From NCBI RefSeq assembly GCF_003672135.1, contig NC_039509.1:10178663-10242662 (forward strand): DNA of 64,000 bases, read 5' to 3'. This document shows, piece by piece, positions 11,578 to 25,200 of this stretch (position 1 is the stretch's first letter; every line of letters begins with the position of its first letter). The translations under genes were made by a program, and so were the position numbers. The DNA comes from Ooceraea biroi (lineage: Eukaryota > Arthropoda > Insecta > Hymenoptera > Formicidae). The notes under the pieces are model-generated. The model saw only the letters and a program-made list of their open reading frames with translations, was not told where the DNA came from and searched no databases.

Positions 11578-14338
11578 GGCTGTGTTTCTATATATGATCT
11601 CTGTTGAATTAACGACTCATTGTGATATTGCTTTATCTTCCCAGTGTTACGATACGCATATAGATACCCTTGTCAAGTATGTGTATGTACGAGCTGCGAC
11701 TTTGCAACTTTCTCATGACTGATGCTGCGACAATTATTTACTTAGTGACGAGTTGAACTGCAAGTTCAATCTACGACGTTGATAAATGTATTTAAAAGTA
11801 ATAAAGAGAATTAAATATCTCGACATATCGCGTAGTTTCTTCATTGACTTCATAGCAACGCTACCATCATGCAAGTATCGATGTACAGCGACGTGCCGTA
11901 AAACAATTAATTCACGCGAAACGTGAAACAGTTGTGGGTGCTTGAATGAACTCTTCTTGTTTTATCGCATTCGTATTTATTCAATAGTTGATATCAATAG
12001 CTTGTAATGAGGTGAAAGATCAAGGCAAATCAGAGATCTTGACGTTTTACGTCGCCGACAGAACAGGAAGTGAGTCCGGGTCGACCGGGGATAGGAGGGC
12101 CGTCGGGCCCCTTCGCGCGTACCTCTGCAATCATTCTTACACAGTAACAACGAGAACGTTAAAATCCCTCACATTAATCACACGTATAATATACAATTTG
12201 TTTTACGAGAACCGGCCGAAACCGAAAAATAAGGAAGAGACAACCGATAAGTCCGCGTGTATCGCGACCGATTAAATTTCGCGCTCTCTCAATTGCCCTG
12301 CAATCGCATCCGATTCCTGGTCTGCCTGTCTATCATGAGACGGTTGGTATGGTAGGAGAAGAAAAGATATATAGAGAGAAATAGAGATATAAGACACTTG
12401 GAAGTCAGAGGGCCCAGGTCTCTCCGGTACTCCGGGCTGGCTCCAGCGCAACTTTGATTTTGCTTCGAACATTCATCCTCGATTAGATCCTTAATCAATG
12501 TAGCATAATAATGTGATAAAATCTGTCTCATTTTATGTACAATATATATCTTCATAGTTTATATATATATAATTTACTTAAACGGGCATACGTAAAACGT
12601 TACGCGAGAGAGGAATTACACGATTAAATAATATTTATCTTCCGTACACAGCTACGATATTCTCTCGCATTTTCACGGCTAAAGGGGGCGAAGGGAGGGA
12701 CCGGGAGACGGGACGGGGCAGGAGGGATGAATGTTTACGTAATATAAGAACATGTAAAAACTTTCAAATGTGATCCTTAAGAATCGCTATGGTATAATGC
12801 TTAGTCCTTAATTCATACCGTGTACAATTAGATGTATTTTTTATCGAAGAGTATACTAAAATCTACGAAGTAGGAAATATTTTTGAGTATTCGCCTCCCG
12901 AGTTAATATCCGAGCCTATATTTTGTACGTAGCTCTCTCGCCATCAGAATTGCGTCAGGGATCCCCCGGGAAATGGAGATCCGCATCGATTTCGTCCCAC
13001 CGTTCATCGAAGTAGGATAATTCTCATGCTTTTTTTTTCCTTTTCTTTTTTTATTGCCGCGAATTACTTATGAAAGTCCACGCAACGTTTCTCCGTCGTT
13101 TTCGTTCTCTTCTTACTTTGTTATATGTACAAATTACAGATTGTCCGCTTCATGATCGATCAGCTCCACGCTGCGATTGCATTAGCCACTTCACACTGTG
13201 TCTAGGTTTGATCGTCTCCGTCGTTCTCTCTACACAAATAAGGCACCTTTAACAAATTACGCTGTTTATGTTAAGCTACACTCGACTTAGCAGTTGAATG
13301 CGCTCAAGTCAACGCTCAACCGCACTCGCCGCACACTCCGCAGCGACAGCTAATTCGTAATTTGTCATCGAGGCATACGTAAACAACAGCAGTCTTAATG
13401 TATCGAATAAAAAACGTTATATATAGTGGATATATGTAATCAACTGGGTACGAAAAATTCCCATAGATTATTCCTTCCTTCATTTCCTAATTCCTCAAAC
13501 GACGATAAATATTTTTAACTTTCAACGAAGCGCTCATCACTCTCCACCAACCGATCCATACTCTCTCTCTCTCTCTTACTCTCAGTCAAAATATTCATAC
13601 TCCATCACATTAATCGAAGCTGTTTAATTGATCACGCACCGAGATCGCTCTGAATTTTGCTAAAAATATTTCGTATCGTTCTTGCCCGCCACGAAAGCAA
13701 GGAATAACGTTAAACTCAAAGAATAATAATCTATCCGAATTCTATACGTCTAGCCTAATCGAGGTTATCTATATGTTCAAGAGGAAAGCGGCTCTTCCCG
13801 TTTGTGCTTGTGGAATGCGAGAAAACAGCGATGCTCAATCGAAATCGGCTCACGTGCCCAGAAAGAATTTCCTGCCTTGTTTTTTTTTCTCCTCGCACTA
13901 ACAGCGCTCCGCGCAACGGCTCGCAATCACAGAAATTAGTCTTGATTTGGAAACGTCGAAAAACTCTAAGTAGAAGCCGTTCTTAAAGTACAGCACAATC
14001 GAAGCGGATAAATTCGCTGAAAAACAAACAAACGAACTGAAATAAACGGTAATGCATAAAATTAATTCAGCTAGTCTTCTTTTCGGTGTTACCGCATAAT
14101 AACAATCGCAACTTATCGTACGGAATTCAGATTCCCTGACTGGTGGCAGGCCAACTCGAACGTACGCTCACTGACCGGCACGTGTGCCACCGATTGGTCA
14201 ACCCCGTCATTAAGTGTATGCAGTAGAAATCGTGGAAGAAGTACCACACAACACACGTTATCGTTATTGATGTCCTTTCTTCCAGCGTTACGAGAGAATC
14301 CAGAACGCGATCGGCAGAAAGGTACGTTAGCCTTGATA
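11578..14338. other. Convergent intergenic region between ST7 and PI4KB 3' ends
   Basis: The region is 2.8 kb of mixed composition between two genes that run towards each other. It should contain both 3' untranslated regions. AATAAA at 11800-11805 is well placed for ST7. The nearest opposite-strand signal I noticed (TTTATT on +, 13050-13055) is over a kilobase from the PI4KB stop, so its role is uncertain. No coding exon, RNA gene or transposon end was found. Confidence 0.5.
11800..11805 (+). terminator. Candidate ST7 poly(A) signal
   Basis: AATAAA lies 223 bases after the ST7 stop codon on the coding strand, in an AT-rich context. It is the first canonical hexamer I noticed downstream. Confidence 0.55.
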
Positions 14339-17300
14339 TTAAAGAGTGCCGTTTGCGAAATATTGATATCGATCGTAGAGCTTAGTGGACCATGAGTGAA
14401 TGCTCCCCTCGACCAGATCCTCGACGTGCCGACGCAACTGATCCTCCGTCAGCGTGAGGTGGAATCTATTCTTGAGACCTTGAACGGTCGCCGCCCCACC
14501 ACTGCGGAAGCACGGAAGCTGAGAGCCTGCGGAAAAATCGATAGGAACGTGTTGACACGCCGCGACTCGAAAAATGCACGCGAGCGTGTCGCGCGTTACA
14601 GAATGACACGAGTGATTGCTTACCTGACAGCATAATCTCGACGAGGTTGACTATCTTCTCCATGTGCTTCCGCGCCGCGATTAAACCTTGAAGAATGAGG
14701 CTCTTGAATTCCTCGAACAGCTTGGACTGATTGCCGCCCATCACCTCGACGAATTCCGGCGTCAGCTTGAACGGACTGGTCTCGAAGCCGAGATTTCGCG
14801 GCGACGTCGACAGAATGAATCCAAAGTCTATGTGGATCAGGTGGCCGTCACTGTGCAGCAGAATGTTGCCGTTGTGGCGGTCCTTCACCTGAATGAGATA
14901 GCTGACCAGGCAGTACGCGGCGCAGCTCTGGATGAAATTCCTCTGCGCCACGCGGAACGTCTCTGAGGTAGAGGGGCCGAACTCCCGTTCGAAGTATTGG
15001 AAAAGCGTTAATTGGCACTGCTTCTTCACTTGGTGGAGCGAGACGGTGTTCAGGATCGGCTCGATCAGACCACTGTCGTTGGATAGACACAGTATTCTGC
15101 GACAGACGAGATCAATCCTTATCATGTCATCACTATTTTCAATATTTTATTCTTTTACTTTATTTTTCTTTCTTTTTCCCCGCTGATATAAATCTCTTCT
15201 TTATAATAAAAAAAAAACTCTTGCAGTCAATAAAGAATGTTTGCATCTCGATGGTAACTCGCTGCACTTACTTGTACGGCCGTACCCAGAGGGGCACCTG
15301 TTCGTCTTGCCAAATCTTTTGCAACATCGAGAGCAGCTGCGAGGCGAGGAGCTCCTGTCTGAGATCATCGCCGCATTTCACGATTACCGCGAGCAACCTC
15401 CAAGATGCCAAGTGCCCGTACGGGCTGGAAGCTCTTATGCGTTGCTGCTTCTGCTCCCACGGCTCCTTCAGGACCGCCGCCGATGGGTCCTCGGGATCAT
15501 GGCTGAAGGTCGCGCTCGGCGTAGCTGCCATTTCGCTTAGTCTTCTTTTGATGTCGCCCGGCACGAAGATCGGCTCCCTGCTGTCGGATGATTCCTGACT
15601 CAGCTGCGAAATGGTATCCCGATCCTTCGGCTTGCGAAGCTGCAAATACTAAAGGGGAGCGAGGGGGGGAGAAATTAGAAGGGGAGTCAAAGGGATGATA
15701 CGCGGTCGCTTGGAATAGAATACGCACCTGTTGCGTGATCTCGTCGTCCTCCTGGCTCCAGCAGTCGTTCGGATCGTCATCGGGGAAATTAAATGCCACG
15801 TCCGTATTCCTGACCGAGTAAGGCGAGACGTTTTTCACGGGAGTTTGCCGTACCGCCGAGTTCTGCTGACTATCGGAAACGGATATGTCGGATTGCTCGC
15901 CGCCTGTCAAGTTCTCCTCGGACTTGGTGTGCCTCAACGAGCTGCCCATTATTTTCGTCGGCACGGGTGACGTATACAAATCTTCCACTTCCAACACCTC
16001 CACGTATATTATGTACGGTGCCTGCGACCAACGTACCAATCAATGAGACATTCGAGTAACAAAAAGATCTTGCGCAAGATTGAAGATGCAGCGAGAGCGA
16101 AAGGGAAGATCGTACCTTGTCCTTGCTGTTAAGAACGGCAGCGTACTGCGGCGGAACCCGTACGATGTGATGCGGTATTGTACTGTGCAGAGGAAGCCAC
16201 ACCCTCGCGGGGAGATTCAGATTGAGCGTGTTGAGCTCCGCCACTAATTGAACGGTCTTACTTTCCTTCGTTGGGATAGTTCCGAGCAATTTGCCGATTG
16301 ATATTAACGCTTGAATAAGTTCGAGTTCTGGCGCGAGTCGCGGTGCCTGCGAACGTACAGATTGCACATCGTTATGTACTGTGATACTCGACACACGCGA
16401 GCTTTACGTCTAACGTAACTTGTTTATGTACAAAGTGTTGACTCACATTGCAGAAACAATCGGTTTTTTGACCTCGCAAATCATTCACCACACCTTGGCA
16501 GGAATAAAAACAGGTACAGCCGTTGTCAAACGCTCGACCGGAGCTCAGGTCCCCAAGACTTACTTTATTTATTGTACCTTTTGAGAGAGGAGAATACACG
16601 ATATAAGATTTTTGTAATAATTTTTAATAATTATATTGTAATAATTTTTAATTTTGTAATAATTTGTAATAAGATTGTGATTATTACAAAAATTATGTGA
16701 CATGTTTTTTTTCATGTATAGTGTTAAATATTTACCGGAATGACTACGGCGTATGGTTTGGAACAATCCAGTAGCATCAGACTGAGATCTTTGGTGGGTT
16801 TTCTTATTCGGCGACGTAAGGTTTTGCGTCGAGGGCAATGGTGATGGCGCAGGAATCTGCAATCCAGCGACGCGCTGCTTTCGACCCTCATTTCCCTTTG
16901 GCCTGAGAAAAACGTTACACATTTAGGAACAGTGATCTCGATCATCGAGTCATCAATCCTTGATCCACACTCCTCTGAGTACTCGTCGAAATATTTTTCT
17001 TACGGTTCTTACCTGAGTTCATCTGACAGGATAAGATTTTTCAGTTTGGTCCCATGAGACTTCTTCTTTGACGGCAAATGAGCATCGGAGCTGTACGCGT
17101 CTAGCAGCCAGGCACACTTTAGCGAGAAATCTGCCGACTGTCTACATCTGCAAGGCAGTTAGTTTCTTTAGTCTCAATTCATCGAATATTAATTTGCATT
17201 CGTGAGGCATGCACTTGGCGACTTCGCGCGAGTCCTATATATATTTACCTATGGACAAGATATGGATAAAGAACTTCGGTTACGTCGTGAAGTTGTATGT

Positions 17301-19329
17301 ACATGACAACTAACTGCGGTAAGTAAAAGTCCACGTCGTTATCCGGAAAACTGAACATCTTGTTACCTACAATATATCACATATCACATTTATCAGACGC
17401 TAAAGAACTATCATTTCGCGATATTTCAGTTGCCCTCGTACACAGTAAGTGACGTATGATGCAATAAAAAGTACGTCTCTTCGGATGTTTTTACCTAGAT
17501 AACTCTGAACGCCAGGTTCTTTGGAATTGAACAGATAGGAGATAGCCATAGACATGTCGAATATCTGACTCTCGAAGAGCCGCAACAGGCAACCCTCCGA
17601 CGGTTTCGGTTGCTTCGTTTCCTGTTGCTGCCGACGGACAACATCCGGCTGCTTCTTCACCGTCTCGGCCTCTTGCTGTTGCGTGGTGGCCGTACCGCAG
17701 CAAAGGGTCATGGCCGCGCCAGCCAGCTCGCTCTGGCTCGTATCCGTTACGGACGGTGATGGCGACGTCGCCTGCATCGCGCCTTGATAGATCTCGCGTT
17801 CTTCGCGTTCCCGCGCGTTAGATCGCGGTTCCGAGCAACGTTCACCAGCGTTCATCGCATCGTCGCGCCGAGGACGACGATCATCGGGCTCGTCATCGTT
17901 TTTCGGCGACGCGGGGGACGCCGGACCGTCACTGAGACGCGTGGACAGTTCCACGGGCGACACCGGCACCGACATCGACATCGACACCGACACCACACTG
18001 GCACTGTTCTCCATACCATCCACCACGTCAACCGAGAATACGTCACCCGGCTGCGACACGGATGAGTCGAGGCTCTCGCGACTGTGCAGGTGATCCACGC
18101 TGGATTCCCGAGTAGCGGGTGCGTTCGTCGCGTCGCTTGAGCCACTGTCGGACCCACACAAGATACCGGAGTCGTCGGAACCGAGACTGGCCAGATCCTC
18201 GCGCTCCCGAGCAGTGCGCGTTCCTTTCCCGCAAGGTCCTGATGACGATGATGATGACGATGACGACGACGATGATGATGACGAAGACGACGACGACGAT
18301 GATGACGATGACGACGCCGCCGCCGTCTTAGAGATCGACGAAGGTGCGGGATTTTCGCATTCCGGACTCGGCGTCACGTCCACCTCCGGAATACGTTGCA
18401 GGGCGGAATCGAGGCTCCGGTTCCTGTGGTGGTGCGTCAGCGTTGTCGCGGTCGCCTGAGGCACCGGCGGTAATAGGATACCCATTGATCTGCAAGTAAT
18501 CAACAGACTTGATAATCAAGGTACAAGTGATCAAGGTACAGGTGGTTTGAAAGTGCACAAGCTATAGTTTAGATTCATTACAAGTCTTATTAAAGAACAC
18601 AAAGATCAATTTTACGATTCCTAGTACTATAAGTATGCTCTTATTAAACGAGAAGGAAATCGCGCGCGAGCAACTGCTCCAGTTTCCGGCTGCGAAAACG
18701 CCGTCTAATAATGAAAATAGATACGACAGACTCGCGCGCATTAGTGATTATGCGGTGCAGTGGTTATTAATAAATAATTAATGTTGATGACGCCTTGTTG
18801 CCGACCACTGTCAACGATTAGTATCTCGATTTAAATATCTCGACACGTACTCCTGAATTCACGTACGACGCAGCTTGCACATTGTCGTTTTTCGTCGTTT
18901 CGCGTCAAAGTTGACCGCGAAGATCGCGCAACTGGCGCGTACGTAATACGCGAGGAATATTTACGATCGTTTATTCAACAAGTGGATACACGGACACGTC
19001 ACGATTCGCAAATAGCTCGCGCGTGTCGCAAAGTGGCTAGCTAAATACTCAGCGAGAGGCCCGCAAGTGACGCATGCGATAACGCTGCAGGGAAATCATC
19101 GATCGATCAATCGAGATGTTGTATACCTGAAGTCCAAACTGTGATTTCGTTGATGCGTGGTCAGTCTGCTGCGTGGACTGATCGACGGGTTCGGCCGGCC
19201 GTGCACGAGAGGAACATTACAGTTGGCCAGTTTGTGCCTCTTGATGTGTGTCACGCTTTCCTGGCGCGTAGGTCCACCAGTCGGCGTCACTGCCACTACT
19301 TCGCTCATATTAGAGTCGAGTACGAGCAC
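14339..19329 (-). CDS. fwd: Phosphatidylinositol 4-kinase beta (four wheel drive homolog)
   Basis: The enzyme phosphorylates phosphatidylinositol to PI4P, mainly at the Golgi. Coding exons in gene order: 19127-19329, 17495-18489, 17249-17366, 17013-17147, 16736-16902, 16447-16562, 16116-16346, 15728-16021, 15272-15639, 14624-15096, 14339-14526. All join in frame and give 1095 residues. The lipid-kinase unique region begins with LRLFESQIFDMSMAISYLFN. The kinase domain carries the catalytic loop DRHNGNILL (about residue 948) and IDFGFILS, and the C-terminus TKLYDRYQYFANGTL is typical of PI4KB. A Ser-rich 14-3-3/PKD-type segment (KTHQRSQSDAT) is kept. The N-terminus is about 250-300 residues longer than in mammals and holds a run of about 25 serines. 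A start at 18485 (1026 residues) is an alternative, but the upstream exon is open and joins in frame, so I prefer 19329 or the Met seven codons downstream. Confidence 0.95.
18239..18315 (-). repeat. Coding trinucleotide tract (poly-Ser) in PI4KB
   Basis: About 25 consecutive TCN codons, with one TCT among TCA and TCG, encode an uninterrupted serine run near residue 127 of PI4KB. It is followed towards the N-terminus by Ala codons. The complementary strand reads as an uninterrupted Asp run, which makes a long but spurious acidic open frame on +. The mix of synonymous codons implies either age or selection on the amino acid rather than very recent slippage. Confidence 0.9.
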
Positions 19330-22300
19330 CGGCTCGGCTAACAGTCATCTGCTGGCCATGCTGAAGCTTCACCTACGACACATGGAGCTCTGAATCAGCG
19401 AGGTCTCTCACAGAGCATCGAACACATATATACAGTAGCGCTCAGATAGGATGATTTTGATAATATATTTTTACTGATAAAAAGAAAAATAAAATTCTAT
19501 ATCCTTAATATTTCAATATTTTATTCAGAACTCAATTTCTTCGAATTATACATGAGCCTAATGTATAATTCACGTGCTATCGTACACTCCCAGTTACGGC
19601 TTTAAATTGACGCAAATTTCTAGATAATCACATGACGATAAACCGTCTCACGGCATGAAAACGCTCATATCGCGAATAGGAAGGTCGTGATCGATGTTCG
19701 CAACGCGACTGCAACGATCGTCACGTGCAGAGGTGAACGTGAGAAACGTCAATAGCTCGTGCGATACGAGCGACGACGTACTGAGTCGCTTAGTCGTAAG
19801 CAAGTCGAGATGTATTTCCGGTATCTGCATTAGTTTTGGATGCCCTGAAGTGATAACAACGGATGGTACCACTTCCCACGTTATAATCTCGGCTACCCGA
19901 GAACGACACGAAGCCTACATAACTTGGATGATGACGACAGTCGTTGACACGAGACGAAACACGTACGGATAACGCGCGTCGTCGGCGCGTTATCACGGCC
20001 GGTTTCGTTAAATGTTATGCGATAAAAGGATCGGTATCTCGGATCAACGCGTCCCTCTCGTGTCGTATCGTTTTTAATTAATATACGCAACATAGGCTCT
20101 CACGTTGCCGAGGAATTGATTATGATTGATTATGTAATACAGTTGCGTCGCGAGAGTGCGGAAAACGCCGACTGTTCCTCGACTGTTCATGCCGCGAAAC
20201 CGAGGCCGGAAATCGTGCGTCTGTCTGGAAGGTCAGTCGCGCCGCTTCGGAGTTCAGATAATATGCGATTGGAATTTCCTTTCGAGTAAGAATTTCAACC
20301 GGTACAATCCTGCGCCGCGGTTTTTCCAATCAAACGCTGCTCCAATCCACGCTCTTCGCTCTTCCGGCTGATGATCGAGCTGCTTATCTTCTCAAATCGT
20401 CTCAAATCGAAGTCTACAATTTTATCACACATTATCTCTCTGCTTTCTCTTTTTAATATAAGATTTGACAAGTGCACTTCTTGCAAATGTTTCCTGTTTT
20501 GCAAAAGTTGTATTTGCATAGAGAAGTGATTGAAGAATTAAACGACATCATCGAAAGTCGTTACGGGCATTGTACACATGCGTATCTGTCCGCAACAGAA
20601 TTGAAAAAAAAGAACGAAAACTGATACAAGGTCGTCGGATTCACCGGGGGTATCCATGTTGCGATAGTAACAGGTAGGAAAAGTCACGATACCGCGATAC
20701 AGATGTTTAGAAAGTGCGGCTTTTTATCAATTCGAACACTTTCTAGGATCTTCCTGGCGCGGTTACAGCGCGCTCGGTTCTGCGCAAAATTATCGTGCCA
20801 CGGTATATAAACGCGAGTACAAAAAGCGATCAGTTACATGAAAGTTACGTGGAAAACGAGCGTTTCCATTCAGGTAAATAAAGTGTTCCCATTCTGTTCA
20901 GTCTTTTTTTCGCATGTGGAACGTGAACTCCGGCAAATCGATACAAATCGCACGTTACTTCAAAGGCTGCCCCGATCCGCGATTACCCGAGACTAATTCG
21001 CAATCGTTGGCACTCTGATTCTTCAATAAAACCATTTTTTATCCATCCAGTCCCGAGCTTTTGAAACAAAAGCCGCAGGTGCGACTCGTAACCCATATGG
21101 AATAAAACTTGGAGATCACTAACGTGAGCCAAGGTAGTCGAAGCGTTGAAACAATAACAACAATGACGACAATCCACGTAACTGCGCAAGCATGTCGTCA
21201 ATAAAGCTAATTGCCTATTAATCGATGCTTCTCCGCTTCTCAAAGATTCACGTTCCATAAAAAGTTTGGGTTATCGCGAATGACGAACGATTTCCTCTCG
21301 GTTCTTATCTCGCGCGTTCAGACGCCACACGCGAAATCTCTTCCACGTGGCGGTGGGACGATATAGCGGTCAGCGAAATTAATTCTGACAAAAAATGACG
21401 AGAGGGGCAAGGGTGTTACGGCGCGGTACCGAGGTTTCTATCTCGATGGATACGGATCGGTTGCGCGTTACAAAATCCGTCGACTCGAAACTCGCGACAC
21501 GTGGAACCATATATGCTTTCACCGATCTGCTTCGGTGCCGACGCATACTTGACGTTTACGGACGTGTATCCGCGGTTCCAAAATCGCGGTGCGAAATTCC
21601 AGCTCGTGCTCTCTGCGAGGATGAGTACCGCGAGCGTTGTACATATTTAAAACAAAACACAGTGGAGTGGAAGAATAATAGAATAACACACCTGCACAGA
21701 AGCGACGTTGATATGTACATACATGAATGCGTATGCGTATCTTTTTCACGTGTGTATTTTGCGTGTACCGTGCTTGAGCCGGCCCGTATAGCCGTTCACT
21801 CGCGATCCGAGCCCGGCTGTCGATGCGTTTTAATCGAATATCGAAACGGATTACCGAATGAACTCCCATCGCGCGTAATTTTGTAATACATGGGACTTCT
21901 GCGTGTAACGGACAGTCCCATGGAGGAAATATATAGATAATTAATTAAAGCCTTTGTTGTTTTTCATTGTTACACGCTGTACAAACACGCTTTGTGATCG
22001 CTACATTCTGTACTAGTTAATAAGTACTATATTATTATACATTCGCAATTGCGCAGTGAATTTCGATTCGTTTATTCGCAATTTCAAAAAGACACCTGGA
22101 TAAAACGCGGTTGAAGGATCCATCTCCTCGATTGTGGGGCGATTTTATTGTCGCTCGATCCATCCTTTGTGAACTGCTACCGTGATATCAGCGTTACGTC
22201 GATGATATTTAAAGAGAGCATCAACGGTTCTCTCTTGAATGAGCATTCCAGTACCAGCGCAGAGGCGAACCTGCTGAATGCGGGCCGCTATGTGGGCGAA

Positions 22301-23679
22301 TTCCGTCGATGATCTAATAATCGACGTCGGTGATCGAACGGCCTCGGCTTTGACGACTTTTAGGAGCGTGATTACACGCGCGCTAGAAAGTCGAAGCTTT
22401 CTGCTCGTGCGCGAGCTGCGGCGAACAAAGCGAAACTTCGTGCTGACGATTTTCCAGGTTCAGAAAACCTTTAGCGTTAGCTTTCCAAGAAGGACACGAA
22501 GGGCGTGGAAGGACGCCTTGCATGCCTGTCGCGTGATGAATCATTGACGGTTCTCATAAGGTTCACGTAGAATCAACTGTAAATGCATAATGATGTAAAT
22601 GTGATGGACGGTTTAAAATAAATTGACGATTTCACGCAGTTGAGAGACGACAGTCGTGAAAGAGAACTCGATAAATCTCAATTAGGCCATTTAAAAACTG
22701 CGGGACTTTGAGTCCTCTACGTCAGTAAATCTGTAATTGTTTTTGAATTGATAGAGACAATCTTACGCAGCAAAATGTGTGCACGGTGTTACGAGTGTAG
22801 GCATACACTTTGTGTATTTCAAAGCATTTTCCTTCTTTCGAAGTCAAACATGTCGCAGATTGTTGATTCGGCTCGACTACCGCCCGGTTATTCATACAGA
22901 TTTAACTCCGTGGTTCAACGTATAAGGCAAAACTCTTTCAAGTGCGATATGCTTTGCAAACCCATCTGGCCTCTTGACATTTCCAACGGCCCTGGCGAAA
23001 CTTTGAACGTGTCGTCGTTGTCGTCGTCATTGTAGGAGTTTTCAAATGCATAGAACTTTTCCGTCCACGGCGATTCTTTAAATTGTAAATTGTAGCGATT
23101 AAATCGAGTTCTCGTTATGGTAAACATCAAGCTGGTGTCGGTCGCCGACAGAGAACTACATATTATCTCCGTCATTAGGTATTCGCATTCCACTGGCATT
23201 ACTGTAAAATCATTCATCCTGCACATGACACACTACCGTATTCAAAACACGCTATTATAAAAAGCGTTTTGGAGCCGACTACTATTTTCATCGAGCGTAA
23301 TCACGTGGATGTGATGATTGTCGAGGGAGACCGCAGATAAGCCAGAGTTAAACAAGTCGCAGATTCCATTGTAATCGCATATCGAAATCGACGTACTCGC
23401 GAGTTGGATTGTTCACGCTACCGAGAAAAATGTACAGTACATTTTCTCGCTGACCAACGCTATACTCTACAGTGACGACTTGAACGCCGCAGATATCTCT
23501 TTTACGTCTCTTTCCAGCAATGCAATCTGAACTCCGCTTAATTATACTAACGGATTCGAGCTTGGACGCTACATAAACTGATAAACCGATTCAATCAACG
23601 TAATTGGGATGAATACGGCATCGCTACGTTCATCCCTAATAAATCCCATAATAATTATGTCAACGAGAAGATAAGCCAA

Positions 23680-24789
23680 TGTGCCATCGTCACCGATACA
23701 CACATACACGAACCAGAAACCGCTCTCGCGCGTCCACGAAATCCGAGCCCGCTCGTTTACGATCCCTCCCCCGAGTAATCGTAAACCCCACGCGTTAACG
23801 ACGGGCTATACGAGCGTATCGCTCGTGCTCTTCCCTCGCTACGCAGAATCCGCGGCGGCGATCTTCCGCGCGATTCCGATCTATGCAACGCACCGCCTCT
23901 CCGTCTCGCCGCGCCGCGCGAGCGTCTCCTGGCACCGCTGCCGCCGCTGCTCCGCACCGCTCGTCGAGCGTGTACGAGCATTCATTCGCTCATTCGCCCG
24001 TTTGCTCGCTCGCACGGCAAAATGGGTGTGCCGTGCGCGCGAGAGCGAGCTTCCTGCCTTCACCGTCGCTCTGTCGCCGTCGGTGGCCGGTATGCGTTGT
24101 TGCCCAATGTTGACACGGTATCGGAAAATCCACACCCCCGTGCCACGCCGCCGGTCGCGGCCGCGCCATTCCTCCGCGGAGGGAATCAATCGCCGCGTCG
24201 CGTCGCGTCACGTCACATCGCGTTGCGGCGCGACGCGACGCGAGCCTAAATGTCAACGGCAACGTCGACACTCACCTCGTCGCGTTCGAATACCCGCTAC
24301 GAGCTACGACGACACATGCCCCCCGGTGCGAGCGCGTGCCTGGGCCTGCGTGCCGTTCCGATCTTGAACTGCCGAAGCGCCTTGGATTTTACGGCTGCGA
24401 AGAAACGCAAACGGGGATATCGCCACCGCCGCCGCCGCCGCTGCCGCTGCCGCTGCTGGCTGGGCTGGAAAGCGGCCGGGACGGAGAGCGAGAGAGAAAC
24501 AGCCAGAAGAACAGTGTCGTCGCGCTTCTCTCCGTCGCACTCGCTCCTTCCTCTTCTCTCTCCGTCGTGCACAACGTGTATGACGAGTACGCGAGCACCC
24601 GGATCAACACGAGCCCGTACGAGTACGCGAGTGACACACGGCGGTACGGCGATTCATACGCGCCGAACTTACTCTTGCCGAACGCTCGTTTCTCGCTACT
24701 TCGCGCCGGCTACGCCCAACAACGCGCGTCGATTGCGGCTCCGTCGCGAACGTGATGCGCGCGATGCATCGCAGCGTCGATCACGGCGA

Positions 24790-24820
<31 letters not shown>

Positions 24821-25200
24821 AGCGAACGAACGAGCGAACGAACGAGCGAGCGAACGAACAGATGGACGGACGAACGATGCACTGCACGCGACGGCACGAC
24901 GGCGTTGCGTGCGGCTGGTTGGCACTTCACGCAAACCGTTCTCCACGTACCCCGACGATGCGAAACTAATGCGACTGCGACGACGGCCGTTCGCCAAAAC
25001 CAACGTTGTTGTTCGCCGCGCGACGCACTGAGCACTGACTCGGCAGCGCACTGCTGCCAACGCGGGGAACGCGAATGGCCAAACTGCACGGCGCAGCCGC
25101 ACCAGGAACGTGCCGAGTCGAGCGCGGACAGCTTCAGCCCGTTTCGCGGAGCAATTCGATGCTTCATCGATTCGATCGTTTGGATCTTGAGTCATGACTT
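23680..25200. other. CpG-rich island-like block with overlapping open frames
   Basis: This block is markedly richer in C, G and CpG than its surroundings. It contains CCG/CTG triplet runs near 24421-24456 and a tetranucleotide array at 24786-24858. Several frames on both strands stay open for 90-240 codons, which is expected where stop codons are rare, and they encode only Arg/Ser/Ala-rich low-complexity peptides. In insects such blocks are often promoters or first exons of developmental genes. Here that is inference, because no splice-linked coding exon was found nearby. Confidence 0.35.
24786..24858. repeat. (CGAA/CGAG)n tetranucleotide array
   Basis: About 18 units of CGAA interspersed with CGAG run in tandem. 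Because four is not a multiple of three, the array translates as a repeated TNER-like peptide in all + frames and as an SFVR-like peptide on -. This explains the open frames here. Confidence 0.9.

Noticed and set aside
18214..18459. Open frame on + with a long run of aspartate
   Set aside because: It is the complement of the poly-Ser coding tract of PI4KB, whose exon on - joins in frame with the kinase exons.
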